Origin: UBA5336 sp964415675
Lineage (GTDB): Bacteria > Pseudomonadota > Alphaproteobacteria > Caulobacterales > Hyphomonadaceae
Length of the DNA stretch: 64,000 bases
Assembly: GCA_964415675.1 (NCBI GenBank)
Contig: CAYQBG010000002.1
Coordinates: 62,001 to 126,000, forward strand
Direction of reading: 5' to 3'
Part shown: positions 8,526-16,475 of the stretch, piece by piece
Layout: every line of letters begins with the position of its first letter
Position numbering within the stretch: the first letter of the stretch is position 1
Notes under the pieces: generated by a model
What the model saw: only the letters and a program-made list of their open reading frames with translations
What the model was told of the DNA's origin: nothing
Database searches by the model: none
Position numbers and translations under genes: made by a program

Positions 8526-9224
8526 ATGTCAAAGCTCGCATCGATGGCCTTCGCGGCCCTGACCCTTGCCCTTGCGGCCTGTGGCGCCAGCGGAGGCTCG
8601 ACAGCCCCCGGCGACCCGTCTGAGCGCCGCGCAGCTGCCTGCCCGCCCGAGCGCAAGGGCGACGGTCTGCTGGTCAACCAGCGCTACGACATGGAGGATA
8701 TTCTGGCCGCCCAGCAATGGCGAGAGGATATCCCGCCGGCGTCGTGTGCGGGCAGCCTTGCCCGATACGTGCCTGAGTTTCCCGAAAGCTATGGCCTTGC
8801 GCCTGACTCCAAACCCTATGTCATGAATTCCGATCAGGTTTATCTGTCGGTCGGCGAATTGCCGGATGAACTCCTTAACGAATATGGAACCGCGAACCTT
8901 CCGCAGGGCTATCCGCTCCTGTTTGTCGAACTCGTCCGGTTTAGCGATGAGGAGATTGCAAAGGCGCGCCAGTGGATGGCCGAAAACCCTGACGGCTACA
9001 AGACATACGACATCGATGGACGCGAGGCTTATCTGATGAGCGGTTTGGCCATCATGAGACCGGGAAAAGGTGATCGAATCGGAACGAGCCTCATCGGGTT
9101 TCCTGAGGGTAATATTGTTGCCAAGGTTGCCCATCAGGCAATCATGCAGCGCGATGAAGTCGGGCTGCGGCCGGGGCATATTGCGTACGAGACCATGAGC
9201 GACATTCTTGACAGTGCCGGGTAA
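8526..9224 (+). CDS. Lipoprotein of unknown function
   Basis: A 232-residue predicted lipoprotein: signal peptide ending LALAAC, with the lipidated cysteine at residue 20 followed by Gly-Ala-Ser, which favours export to the outer membrane. AGGAG lies 8 nt before the ATG. I do not recognise the mature domain; it has few cysteines (CPPERKGD, SCAGSL) and no membrane segment. It is the first of three plus-strand genes (lipoprotein, LuxR/hydrolase regulator, Cys-repeat protein), and its promoter carries the same 20-bp box found before the third gene. A role in the same response as that protein is inferred from the shared box only. Confidence 0.8.
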   Translation: MSKLASMAFAALTLALAACGASGGSTAPGDPSERRAAACPPERKGDGLLVNQRYDMEDILAAQQWREDIPPASCAGSLARYVPEFPESYGLAPDSKPYVMNSDQVYLSVGELPDELLNEYGTANLPQGYPLLFVELVRFSDEEIAKARQWMAENPDGYKTYDIDGREAYLMSGLAIMRPGKGDRIGTSLIGFPEGNIVAKVAHQAIMQRDEVGLRPGHIAYETMSDILDSAG

Positions 9225-9335
9225 GTCACCCCCGGCAGATGGCTGAAGCCATGTGTGTCTTGCCAATTGCTGGTGGTCGACACTCCGGGATGCGGAAAGC
9301 TTGAGACTTCCCAGCCATTGGGCGATGAAGAATCC

Positions 9336-11060
9336 ATGCAGGAAGATGCAGACCGCACAAGGCTTGCCGCGGCAGAGGTTCTGAGCGGGCTCTACCAGGC
9401 ACTGGCCGATCACAGTGAGTTCGACGGGCTCATGCGCGCCATGGACGATCTCATCGAGGCCGATCCCGACGGCATCGAAGCGGGCAGCGCAGACTGGAAA
9501 GCGAGGTTCCGCCAGCATTTCGCCCAGGTGGCACAGTTTCTCGACGCGCCGGCAATGGAGGTCCGCGACAGCCCCATCGTGCATGTCGACAAACAGATTG
9601 TCCCCGCAGCCGTGATCTCCCGCAATCTCGACATCGTCGCCGCCAATGACCTGCTCACGGGGCTCCTGCCGACCGGGCAGCGCTCGCTCGAAGGCTGCCT
9701 TTGCTCGCCCGCCGATGCCCGGCGGCTTGAGCAGGTTTTCCGGGCAAATGATCTTTCAAAGTCCGTGCTTGTGTCTTTCATCCTGCCGGGTGAGCGATCG
9801 CCGGTGCTTGTGGTTGCCTCCCCCGCTCGCGTCTCGGTCGCCATTGAGGCGTCGGTGCCGCTTGTGTCGCTGAAGGTGGCAAAGGCGACCTGGAACCCCG
9901 CACTCGTGCCACTTCTCATGGAGGCCTACGGGCTCACCAATGCGGAAACGGAGGTCCTGCAGGGCCTTGTCGAAACGGGGTCGGTCGGAGAGGTGGCAAG
10001 AGCGCGTGGACGGTCTGTGCGCACGGTGCGGACCCAGCTGACCCAGGTATTTGGCAAACTCGGATTGCCCGGACAGACTGAGCTCGCCCTGTTCCTCGCC
10101 ACGCTCTCGCAACTGCTGATGAAGGCGAAGAAGCCGTCTGATGTCGGCCTCGGCTGGTCCGACGCCAGCGGGAATGACCTCCAGCAAGGGGTGATCAGCC
10201 ATGATGGTCGCATGCTCGCCTATGTCCGCTATGGCCAGCCCGGCGGCACGCCGGTGCTCTTCTGCCACACGACCACGTCTCCGGAAATGACGCCGGACTT
10301 CCGCCGGGCCTGCACAGAGGCCGGCCTGAGGGTGATCGGTGTTCACAGACCGGGGTTCGGCGGGGCTTTGCCCGTTCCCGCGCAGGATGGACCCGCTTCA
10401 GTTTCGGCCGACTATGTCGCGATAATGGCGGCCGAAGGTGTCGAGAAGGCCATTGTCGCGGGACATTGCTCTGGCGGTCTCTATGCTCTCCGCTTCGCAG
10501 CCGATTTCCCCCGCCGCTGCGAGGGCCTCGTTCTGGTTGACACTGGCTTGCCATTCGAAGGACGCAAGGAGTTGATGACCCTTCCCCGAACGACCCGGCG
10601 CACCTTCCTCGCTGCCAGGTACATGCCCGAGATCCTCCCGGTGCCGCACAGGATTTTCGCTTCAAACTTCAGCCGCAATGCCGCCGGAGAAGCGCAGGTG
10701 GTGGACTATTTCTTCGAGGATAGCCCGGTCGATCGCCATCTCGTGCGCACCGATCGCATCTACTATGAGATCACCCGCCGCATCATTGCCTACTCCTTCG
10801 AGGATGTGGACCGCCTGGTCGCCGATGTCTGCCGCTGGGCGAGCGACTGGAGCGGCCTGCTGAAGGCTTGCGACACTCACCGCACCGTGTTTGTTCATGG
10901 CGCACTCAACGACATGTTCAGCGCCGACAAGATCCAGCGCTTCGCCGACGATCATCCTCGTGTCAGCGCCGAGATCGTTGCGGACTGCGGGCAATTGCAG
11001 CTCTATCAGCATCCTGTGCATTTCACGGCGGCTTGCCGAGCGCTTGTCGCTCGCGATTGA
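9336..11060 (+). CDS. LuxR-type regulator fused to an alpha/beta-hydrolase fold
   Basis: A 574-residue protein with three parts: an N-terminal sensor-like region (about 1-190, with a PAS-like stretch VISRNLDIVAANDLL), a LuxR-type helix-turn-helix (about 196-255, starting GLTNAETEVLQGL), and a C-terminal alpha/beta-hydrolase fold (about 285-574). The nucleophile elbow reads GHCSGG, placing Cys378 where Ser is usual. The expected catalytic His (GH) is Gln553 in DCGQLQLYQHP, while an Asp is retained in GALNDMFS. This suggests a ligand sensor rather than a working esterase, or an unusual Cys enzyme. The ATG at 9336 has only a weak ribosome site; an upstream in-frame ATG at 9255 would add 27 residues. 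The 20-bp boxes flanking the gene are its probable targets. Confidence 0.87.
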   Translation: MQEDADRTRLAAAEVLSGLYQALADHSEFDGLMRAMDDLIEADPDGIEAGSADWKARFRQHFAQVAQFLDAPAMEVRDSPIVHVDKQIVPAAVISRNLDIVAANDLLTGLLPTGQRSLEGCLCSPADARRLEQVFRANDLSKSVLVSFILPGERSPVLVVASPARVSVAIEASVPLVSLKVAKATWNPALVPLLMEAYGLTNAETEVLQGLVETGSVGEVARARGRSVRTVRTQLTQVFGKLGLPGQTELALFLATLSQLLMKAKKPSDVGLGWSDASGNDLQQGVISHDGRMLAYVRYGQPGGTPVLFCHTTTSPEMTPDFRRACTEAGLRVIGVHRPGFGGALPVPAQDGPASVSADYVAIMAAEGVEKAIVAGHCSGGLYALRFAADFPRRCEGLVLVDTGLPFEGRKELMTLPRTTRRTFLAARYMPEILPVPHRIFASNFSRNAAGEAQVVDYFFEDSPVDRHLVRTDRIYYEITRRIIAYSFEDVDRLVADVCRWASDWSGLLKACDTHRTVFVHGALNDMFSADKIQRFADDHPRVSAEIVADCGQLQLYQHPVHFTAACRALVARD

Positions 11061-11085
11061 TGGGTAAAAAGGCGAATGCGGCTCC

Positions 11086-11105
11086 CATACGTCAAATGAC
11101 GCATG
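11086..11105 (+). promoter_or_regulatory. 20-bp box (LuxR-type site candidate), copy 2
   Basis: CATACGTCAAATGACGCATG, with an inner perfect dyad CGTCA-AA-TGACG. It matches copy 1 at 17 of 20 positions. A possible -10 (GAATAT, 11122-11127) sits 26.5 bp from the box centre, against 27.5 bp for copy 1, so the promoter geometry is conserved. It begins 25 bp after the stop of the LuxR/hydrolase gene. Confidence 0.6.
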
Positions 11106-11160
11106 CCAGTGCGGACCTTCCGAATATCAATGATGCATGACCATGAGGGAGGAGATGGGC

Positions 11161-12774
11161 ATGCTGGATCGACTCTTCGGTTCACTCAAGCGCGGTGCAT
11201 TAAGCATGGCCTGTTTTCTGGCATTCGTGTCCGGCCCCGCAGTAGCAGATGACTTTGCCGCTGTGCGCGACCGCATCGAGACCCGGTGTGAGGGGCTGGA
11301 GCGCTCCCATATCGATTGCGGATGTGTGGGCAAGCGCGTGGCGACCTTTCTGCACGTCGCGCCGAGCGATGATTTCCGCGCCTTCACCGAGGCCGATTAC
11401 GCGCGCACCCTTGGAGAGCGTGCTGGCCTTGAGCCGCTCGCCGCGCGCGCCATGGGCAGCGATGAGCAGATGCTGGACCTGATTGCAGCCTATGGGCCCC
11501 ATGGCGGTTTCGACATTGAATATGAGCGCGGTTGCGTGATTGAGGGCGCCCAATTGACCCAGGTGCCTGAACTGCCGGAAGGCGAGGTTTATGAGTCAGC
11601 TTTTGAATCCTGCAATGCCAGCACTGGCTCACCGCTTTTCTGCCAGTGCTCGGTGGCGGGCCGCGCCGCGCTTCTGAGCAAGGATGAATACACTGCCCAC
11701 TTCCTGTCTTATTCGGATTACTCTGCGGCTGACGGCTCCATGGAGGGACTGCGTGTTGCGCGGGCCGCGAAGATGGGCATTTCGCCGGACGCCTATGACG
11801 CGCTGCTTGCCAGCGTTAACATGAAAATGGCGGCTCATGACAGCGGCGATGGCGGCTACCTCCATGATAATCGCTGTCATTCGCTCCTTTATGGGGTTGA
11901 TGACCGTACAGGCGCCGTTCGGTCCATGGCGGCCAGGTCCGCCGCCGGGCGCGCGGGCCCGCCTTTGGGCCTTGAAAGCATTGATGTGTCCGCCGCAGCG
12001 ACGGATGTCAGGGCCGGCGATCAAATGGCGCAGGCCCTGCGCGATGAGCAGCAGGACGCCCTGAACGAGGCGATCCGCATGTCGGCGGGCGTGGAGGAAG
12101 AAGCCGCCGAAGCGATGAGATCAGAAGACCTCGCCCAGATCCGCTCAGCCGACGGCATACCGACAGCCACCGCCCTTCTTGCGGAGGGCTGTGGCGGTGA
12201 GAGCGGCCGAAGCGAGGCCTATTGCAACTGTCTGGCGAACGAATTTTCCAGCGCGGTGCCTGCGTCCATGTCTGAGGGTGCCAGGCGCATGGCGGCAATG
12301 ATGCTGGTGGGGGCGGGGCTCGATCCCGTCGATGCTGCCCAGGTCGCAAACAATGCCAGCCCGGCGGAACAGATGGAGGCGGCCCGGGCTGTCGCTGCGC
12401 TATCGCTGTTGCCGGAACGGTGCGAAGCCGCCGCGCACTCGCGTGAGGTCGAGCAGACCTTGCAGGCGACCGGATCTGTCCGGGAGCGCTATCTGGCAAT
12501 GTGCGGACTTCAATTTGAAGACATGGGTGGGGGGACGTGCGCCTGTGCGGCAGACCATTTCGATGAGATGCTCGACGAGAAGGAATGGCGCATGCTTATC
12601 GATATCCAGGTGGCCGAACTGAAGGGCGAGAACGGGACTTTCGAGCAGTATGCCGAAAACACTGCACTGACGCGGGCCGAGGCCGAACAGGCCATTATGT
12701 CGAGTCCGCGGCTGATGCAGGCCCTGATGGGGGTCGGACCGGCCTGCATGGCCGGAGGCTTCGGCCCTAAATGA
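11161..12774 (+). CDS. Secreted protein with four Cys-rich repeats
   Basis: Unrecognised 537-residue exported protein with a signal peptide (cleavage near AVA-DD, residue 30). It holds four modules of about 110 residues, each with the pattern C-x9-11-C-x-C followed 64-77 residues later by a further cysteine: 43/53/55/125, 151/161/163/239, 344/355/357/421 and 438/450/452/529. The regular spacing implies two disulfides or a metal/cofactor site per repeat. The start at 11161 has GGAGGAG six nt upstream and fits a transcript start near 11134; an ATG at 11137 is less likely. A low-complexity Ala/Glu-rich linker (about 285-335) separates repeats 2 and 3. The promoter box suggests control by the upstream LuxR/hydrolase protein. 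Confidence 0.85.
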   Translation: MLDRLFGSLKRGALSMACFLAFVSGPAVADDFAAVRDRIETRCEGLERSHIDCGCVGKRVATFLHVAPSDDFRAFTEADYARTLGERAGLEPLAARAMGSDEQMLDLIAAYGPHGGFDIEYERGCVIEGAQLTQVPELPEGEVYESAFESCNASTGSPLFCQCSVAGRAALLSKDEYTAHFLSYSDYSAADGSMEGLRVARAAKMGISPDAYDALLASVNMKMAAHDSGDGGYLHDNRCHSLLYGVDDRTGAVRSMAARSAAGRAGPPLGLESIDVSAAATDVRAGDQMAQALRDEQQDALNEAIRMSAGVEEEAAEAMRSEDLAQIRSADGIPTATALLAEGCGGESGRSEAYCNCLANEFSSAVPASMSEGARRMAAMMLVGAGLDPVDAAQVANNASPAEQMEAARAVAALSLLPERCEAAAHSREVEQTLQATGSVRERYLAMCGLQFEDMGGGTCACAADHFDEMLDEKEWRMLIDIQVAELKGENGTFEQYAENTALTRAEAEQAIMSSPRLMQALMGVGPACMAGGFGPK

Positions 12775-12823
12775 TGGCGGCGATGCGGATGATCGCCACA
12801 GTCGGCCTGGTCGGCCTGCCGGG

Positions 12824-12979
12824 CGCCTGTCGGACGAGCCCAAGACGCTGGAAGAGCTCAGCCAGGTCTACAATGTCTCGCGCGAACGCATCCGCCAGAT
12901 CGAGGTGCGCGCCTTCGAGAAGCTGCAAAAGGCGATGAAACGCATGGCCAAGGACCAGGGCCTGCCTGTGGGCGGGTGA
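12824..12979 (+). pseudogene. rpoH: 3'-end remnant of rpoH (sigma-32), region 4.2
   Basis: Fifty-one codons and a stop encode the C-terminal tail of an RpoH sigma factor: RLSDEPKTLEELS, then VSRERIRQIEVRAFEKLQ, the DNA-binding helix-turn-helix of region 4.2. The homology starts abruptly at about 12824 and the preceding bases do not continue the rpoH frame, so the first four fifths of the gene are missing. There is no start codon or promoter that would make a useful protein. It begins 50 bp after the Cys-repeat gene. It may be a scar of an insertion or rearrangement, or a duplicated 3' end left by an integrating element. Confidence 0.85.
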
Positions 12980-13122
12980 GGGTGCGGGGTGGGGGATTTC
13001 TGGCTGGTCCGCGAGGAGGCCACTCCATCAGAATGGCGGGAGACCGACGGAAGCGGTTGTCCGCTGATAAGTCACGCGCCGGTTTCGGCGACCAAGCCCA
13101 ACATGGGTGCGGCGAGCAAAGC

Positions 13123-13884
13123 TCAGCGAACTTGACTTCCAGATAACTGGGCGAGAAGTGCTGATCGATCCCATTCGATGATCAATGGCACATGATCGCT
13201 CAACCCGCTTTCAACCCAGTCTTTATACCTGCCGATCTCAAATCGCGTACGGGCATCTTTCCACGCACCCGGCTCAAAAATGTAATCGATCATGAATCTT
13301 GGACCATATTCTTTGCGGTCTCGCCAGTAGAGAGTGGCGGCGCGCTCACTTCCATAACAGTCACCAGATACGTCGTGATAAACTGAATTGTGTCCTGTTC
13401 GCTTTAACTGATCCAATATATTGGAGAAGTTGTTTCTATGCTGACCTTTGTCCCAGACTGTATTGCTGTTGAAATCACCAGCTATCAGCGCGCCGCTTTC
13501 GATAAAGCCCCGGTATCTGTCCAGTGCGTCAGGTGTTGGCGTTTTTGACAGCGCTGCGCGATGGTTGAATGACCAGACCGCCAGAAGCGGGAACGCCATT
13601 GGTCCGGACACTTCAAGAGGGATGAAGATATCGAGTGGAGGCTCGGAGTCGGCGATTTCTCTTAGTCGAAATCCATTAAAACCAACAACAAGGAGCCCCT
13701 TGTTTCGAGAGCCATCGTGCTTGGATTTCCACACTGTGCAGACATCTGCGAAATCCAAACCCTTGCTTTCGAGTATTTCTGGGCTGGCGGCCTCTGGCAA
13801 TATGGCGATATCTGGACCGAGTCCGAGCAAGAAGCTCCACTTTCTGTGGAGTGCCATATTGCAGTTCCATAAAACTATTCTCAT
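13123..13884 (-). CDS. Endonuclease/exonuclease/phosphatase-family protein
   Basis: Metal-dependent phosphodiesterase of the EEP (DNase I/exonuclease III-like) superfamily, about 253 residues from the ATG at 13884. Visible family motifs are the opening MRIVLWNCNMA, the glutamate in ILPEAAS near residue 36, GDFNSN near 145 and the C-terminal SDHVPLIIEW. Substrate (DNA, RNA, phospholipid or other) cannot be told. Earlier in-frame ATGs exist at 13899 and 14037, but the domain begins at 13884; no strong ribosome site marks any of them. Base composition is clearly AT-richer than its neighbours (about half G+C by eye), suggesting recent transfer. It sits between the rpoH remnant and a REP-like palindrome. 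Confidence 0.82.
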   Translation of the reverse strand: MRIVLWNCNMALHRKWSFLLGLGPDIAILPEAASPEILESKGLDFADVCTVWKSKHDGSRNKGLLVVGFNGFRLREIADSEPPLDIFIPLEVSGPMAFPLLAVWSFNHRAALSKTPTPDALDRYRGFIESGALIAGDFNSNTVWDKGQHRNNFSNILDQLKRTGHNSVYHDVSGDCYGSERAATLYWRDRKEYGPRFMIDYIFEPGAWKDARTRFEIGRYKDWVESGLSDHVPLIIEWDRSALLAQLSGSQVR

Positions 13885-14077
13885 CGGGTGAGTATGCATT
13901 ACCGCAATTGACGGCGGGTAAAACTGGTGGCGGCGAGCGTCGGGCGCATGGGGCGTGAGCGATATGCACCAATCGGCTCGTGACTTGGTGCATATCGGTC
14001 TTCGGCCTCCTTGCGCCCTACGGTTCTCCTGCGGCACTGCATTCAGGGCTTTCGAACCTGAAAATCCGGTCGCGCCA

Positions 14078-14182
14078 CCATCCTTCGAGACGCGATCCTG
14101 AATGGATCGCTCCTCAGGATGAGAATTTTGCGCTTTCGAAACAACGCACGAACCTCATCCTGAGGCGCGTCTCGAAGGATGG
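14078..14182. repeat. REP-like intergenic palindrome
   Basis: A 105-bp inverted structure. The outer arms CCATCCTTCGAGACGCG (14078-14094) and CGCGTCTCGAAGGATGG (14166-14182) are perfect complements; the inner arms CCTCAGGATGAG (14112-14123) and CTCATCCTGAGG (14154-14165) also pair. The CATCCTTCGAGACGCG and CCTCAGGATGAG words recur in intergenic palindromes of many alphaproteobacteria. The rest of 13885-14211 shows no gene. Confidence 0.75.
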
Positions 14183-14211
14183 GCGGCGTGAAACGGTTGT
14201 TCAGCTCCCCC

Positions 14212-15096
14212 CTAAACCTCCACCTCGGTCCGGAACGGTGCGTCCGGCAATTCGCCGAAGACGTGTTCGAAGATGTCGAGCGTGGTGCGGGTGAGGATGG
14301 AGGCGTCGGGCGGCAGGAAGAGCATCACGAAATCCTCCTCGTCCATCGGATTGTGCGCGCTGTAGGATTCGGTCAGCATCTGGCGGGCAATCGCGGCGCG
14401 CGCGGGTGGCAGGTCGCCGACCGGCAGGTTCAGCGCGATCTCGTCCATGCCGGAGCCCTCGCCGTCCCAGGCAAATTGCAGGACATGGCCCGCCGGGCTC
14501 TCAATCGTGATGAAGGAGCCTTCCGTTGCGGTCTGCATGTAGGCGTCAATCGCCGCAAACAGCCCGTCGCGGACCGTTGAGCCGGATTTGCGCGCTTCGG
14601 CCTGTGGCGGCGCGGTGACGGTGCGGGTCGAGCGTTCCAGGAAGTCGCGCACGAAGCCGGCCAGGTGTTCGCCGTCGCGCCGGAAGGCCGCCCCGCGAAT
14701 GAATTCGGCATTGCAGCGCGCCAGCGGTTTCAGGTCACCGGGAAGCTGGTCCTCGCCCGGCATCTGCGCGGCGTCGAGCAGGACCGGGATGACCCGCGTG
14801 CCCATGGCCAGCGCATTGGCCACTTCCAGGCGCACGAAATCGGCCGGATCATCGAGCCGGCGCCGGCCCTGGCCATCGACCGCATTCAGCCAGCCCTCGC
14901 CGATCATCACCAGAACGACCTCCGATGAGGCAATGCGTGTTCGCAGGGCCTCGACGAAATCCTCGCCCGGCTCAATCGCGACGAGGTCGAAAAACACCCG
15001 CACATCCGGCATCTGGAAGTCGAAATAATCGGCCAGCCGTCCGGCAAAGGCGGCCGAATCCGAACGGCGATAGGAAATGAAGACACCGCCGCTCAT
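14212..15096 (-). CDS. TIR-domain protein with C-terminal chaperone-like domain
   Basis: A 294-residue protein starting VFISYRRSDSAAFAGRLADY, a bacterial TIR domain (about 1-140). The glutamate in FVRLEVANAL near residue 91 matches the catalytic Glu of NAD-cleaving TIR domains. A Pro-rich linker leads to a second domain (about 175-294) resembling the small T3SS/YbjN-chaperone-like folds found attached to TIR domains; that match is from memory of the pattern and is uncertain. GAGG lies 6 nt before the ATG. It is 76 bp downstream of fabA on the same strand. No typical partner such as a SAVED, STING or Thoeris subunit is seen nearby. It could be a defence or signalling NADase. Confidence 0.85.
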   Translation of the reverse strand: MSGGVFISYRRSDSAAFAGRLADYFDFQMPDVRVFFDLVAIEPGEDFVEALRTRIASSEVVLVMIGEGWLNAVDGQGRRRLDDPADFVRLEVANALAMGTRVIPVLLDAAQMPGEDQLPGDLKPLARCNAEFIRGAAFRRDGEHLAGFVRDFLERSTRTVTAPPQAEARKSGSTVRDGLFAAIDAYMQTATEGSFITIESPAGHVLQFAWDGEGSGMDEIALNLPVGDLPPARAAIARQMLTESYSAHNPMDEEDFVMLFLPPDASILTRTTLDIFEHVFGELPDAPFRTEVEV

Positions 15097-15172
15097 GGCA
15101 AACCTCGTCCGGGCTGATCGGGAACGCGTTCATCCAGACACAATGCGTGGCCCGGCGCAAGCCGCGCGCCGG

Positions 15173-15706
15173 TTACAGGTCGGCGGGGTCGAAAAGGCCC
15201 ACGCGCATGTCATTGGCGATATAGACCTGCTTTTCATCGGCAAAGACCCGGCCATCGGCGATGCCGAGCACCAGCTTGCCACGGCGCACGCGCTTCATGT
15301 CGACCTCATAGCGCACCAGCTTGATGTCCGGCGTGATCTGGCCGGTGAACTTCACCTCGCCGACGCCGAGCGCGCGGCCCTTGCCGGGACTGCCCGACCA
15401 GCCGAGCCAGTAGCCGACCGCCTGCCACATGGCATCGAGACCCAGACAGCCCGGCATCACCGGGTCGCCCTCGAAATGACACTTGAAGAACCAGAGACCC
15501 GGATCGATGTCGAGCTCACCGACCACATGGCCCTTGCCATTTGGCCCGCCATCCAGCGTGATTTCGGTGATGCGGTCCATCATCAGCATGGGCGGCGCGG
15601 GAAGCTGGGCATTGCCCGGCCCGAACAGCCCCCCCTTGCTGGAGGTGATCAGGTCCTCATGGCTGTATGAGGATTGCGGAGTGTGATGGTCATGAGGTCC
15701 GGACAA
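15173..15706 (-). CDS. fabA: 3-hydroxydecanoyl-ACP dehydratase/isomerase
   Basis: Bifunctional enzyme that dehydrates 3-hydroxydecanoyl-ACP and isomerises the trans-2 product to cis-3, the entry to unsaturated fatty acids. Family features: SSYSHEDLITSSKGGLFGPG at the N-terminus, LPAPPMLMMDRI, the active-site His in WFFKCHFEGDPVMPGCLGLDAMWQ. No ATG gives a normal length; I chose the TTG at 15704-15706, which has AAGGA 8 nt upstream and yields 177 residues, matching the usual ~170. An ATG at 15772 is in frame but adds an implausible basic leader. fabB, its usual partner, is not adjacent. Confidence 0.93.
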   Translation of the reverse strand: MSGPHDHHTPQSSYSHEDLITSSKGGLFGPGNAQLPAPPMLMMDRITEITLDGGPNGKGHVVGELDIDPGLWFFKCHFEGDPVMPGCLGLDAMWQAVGYWLGWSGSPGKGRALGVGEVKFTGQITPDIKLVRYEVDMKRVRRGKLVLGIADGRVFADEKQVYIANDMRVGLFDPADL

Positions 15707-15808
15707 TGGGCCCGTCCTTTCTTGTTTTTCTTGACGACGGCGCAGACCCGTCGCGCAACGAGGCTGCGCCAACTCTTCTGCGCGTTTACGCGCGCGATGG
15801 CAATCGGG

Positions 15809-16324
15809 CTATAATGGCACTTCATCCGGACTGACACCCCAGAGCGCCGAGCGCGCGAACCAGCCCTGGCGGCCCTCCACGCTGATATGGCACCAATCGC
15901 GCTGGCAGCCGGACAATTGCGCAACCACGCCGGGCGCCAGCCGTGCGGCGACGGCGGCATCTTCTGCCGGTCGTGTGTGGATCGCCCCTTTGGCAAGGAC
16001 CAGGGCGCGGCGTTCAGGTGCGAGCATTCGGGCATGCATCCAGACCTCGTCGCCATCAGGATCGCGCACACGCCGCCAGCTGCGGCTCTCCTTGACGATC
16101 AGGACCGGCAGGCCTGCGCGCTCATATCGCCACAGGACCCTGTGGCTCTCGCTCGGGCCCTCCCGGCCATTGACGGCCGCGAATTTCAGGTGCTCGAACC
16201 GTGGGACGGGCTTGCCCGAAAATTGACTGATCTCCACGGTCCGGGCGGGGGACCTGCCTGTCTGGGCGATAGCGGGCGTGCTCAGAATGATGGCAGCGAT
16301 GAGAATGACAGCGCGATTGAGCAT
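15809..16324 (-). CDS. Exported SH3-like domain protein
   Basis: A 171-residue exported protein with a signal peptide (MLNRAVILIAAIILSTPAIAQ). The mature part contains two short SH3-like repeats of the kind seen in bacterial SH3 family 4 proteins, with segments such as GLPVLIVKESRSWRRVRDPDGDEVWMH and GVVAQLSGCQRDWCHISVEGRQGWF. Such proteins usually act in the periplasm, perhaps on peptidoglycan or as scaffolds. AAGGA lies 5 nt before the ATG at 16324; an ATG 48 bp further upstream lacks support. It diverges from the dehydrogenase gene at 16476. No specific substrate can be named. Confidence 0.85.
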   Translation of the reverse strand: MLNRAVILIAAIILSTPAIAQTGRSPARTVEISQFSGKPVPRFEHLKFAAVNGREGPSESHRVLWRYERAGLPVLIVKESRSWRRVRDPDGDEVWMHARMLAPERRALVLAKGAIHTRPAEDAAVAARLAPGVVAQLSGCQRDWCHISVEGRQGWFARSALWGVSPDEVPL

Positions 16325-16475
16325 GGCGGTCCTTGTCGGCGTGTGGAAAGCTCCGCATAGTTGCGACATCATGGTGAATTCACTGTAAAGCCTCCGTGAT
16401 TGGCGCGCTGCAAATGCTCTGCTATCTCACAGGCCGGGTGCGCAGGCACATGATTCAAATCCGCCGGGAGGTCCT

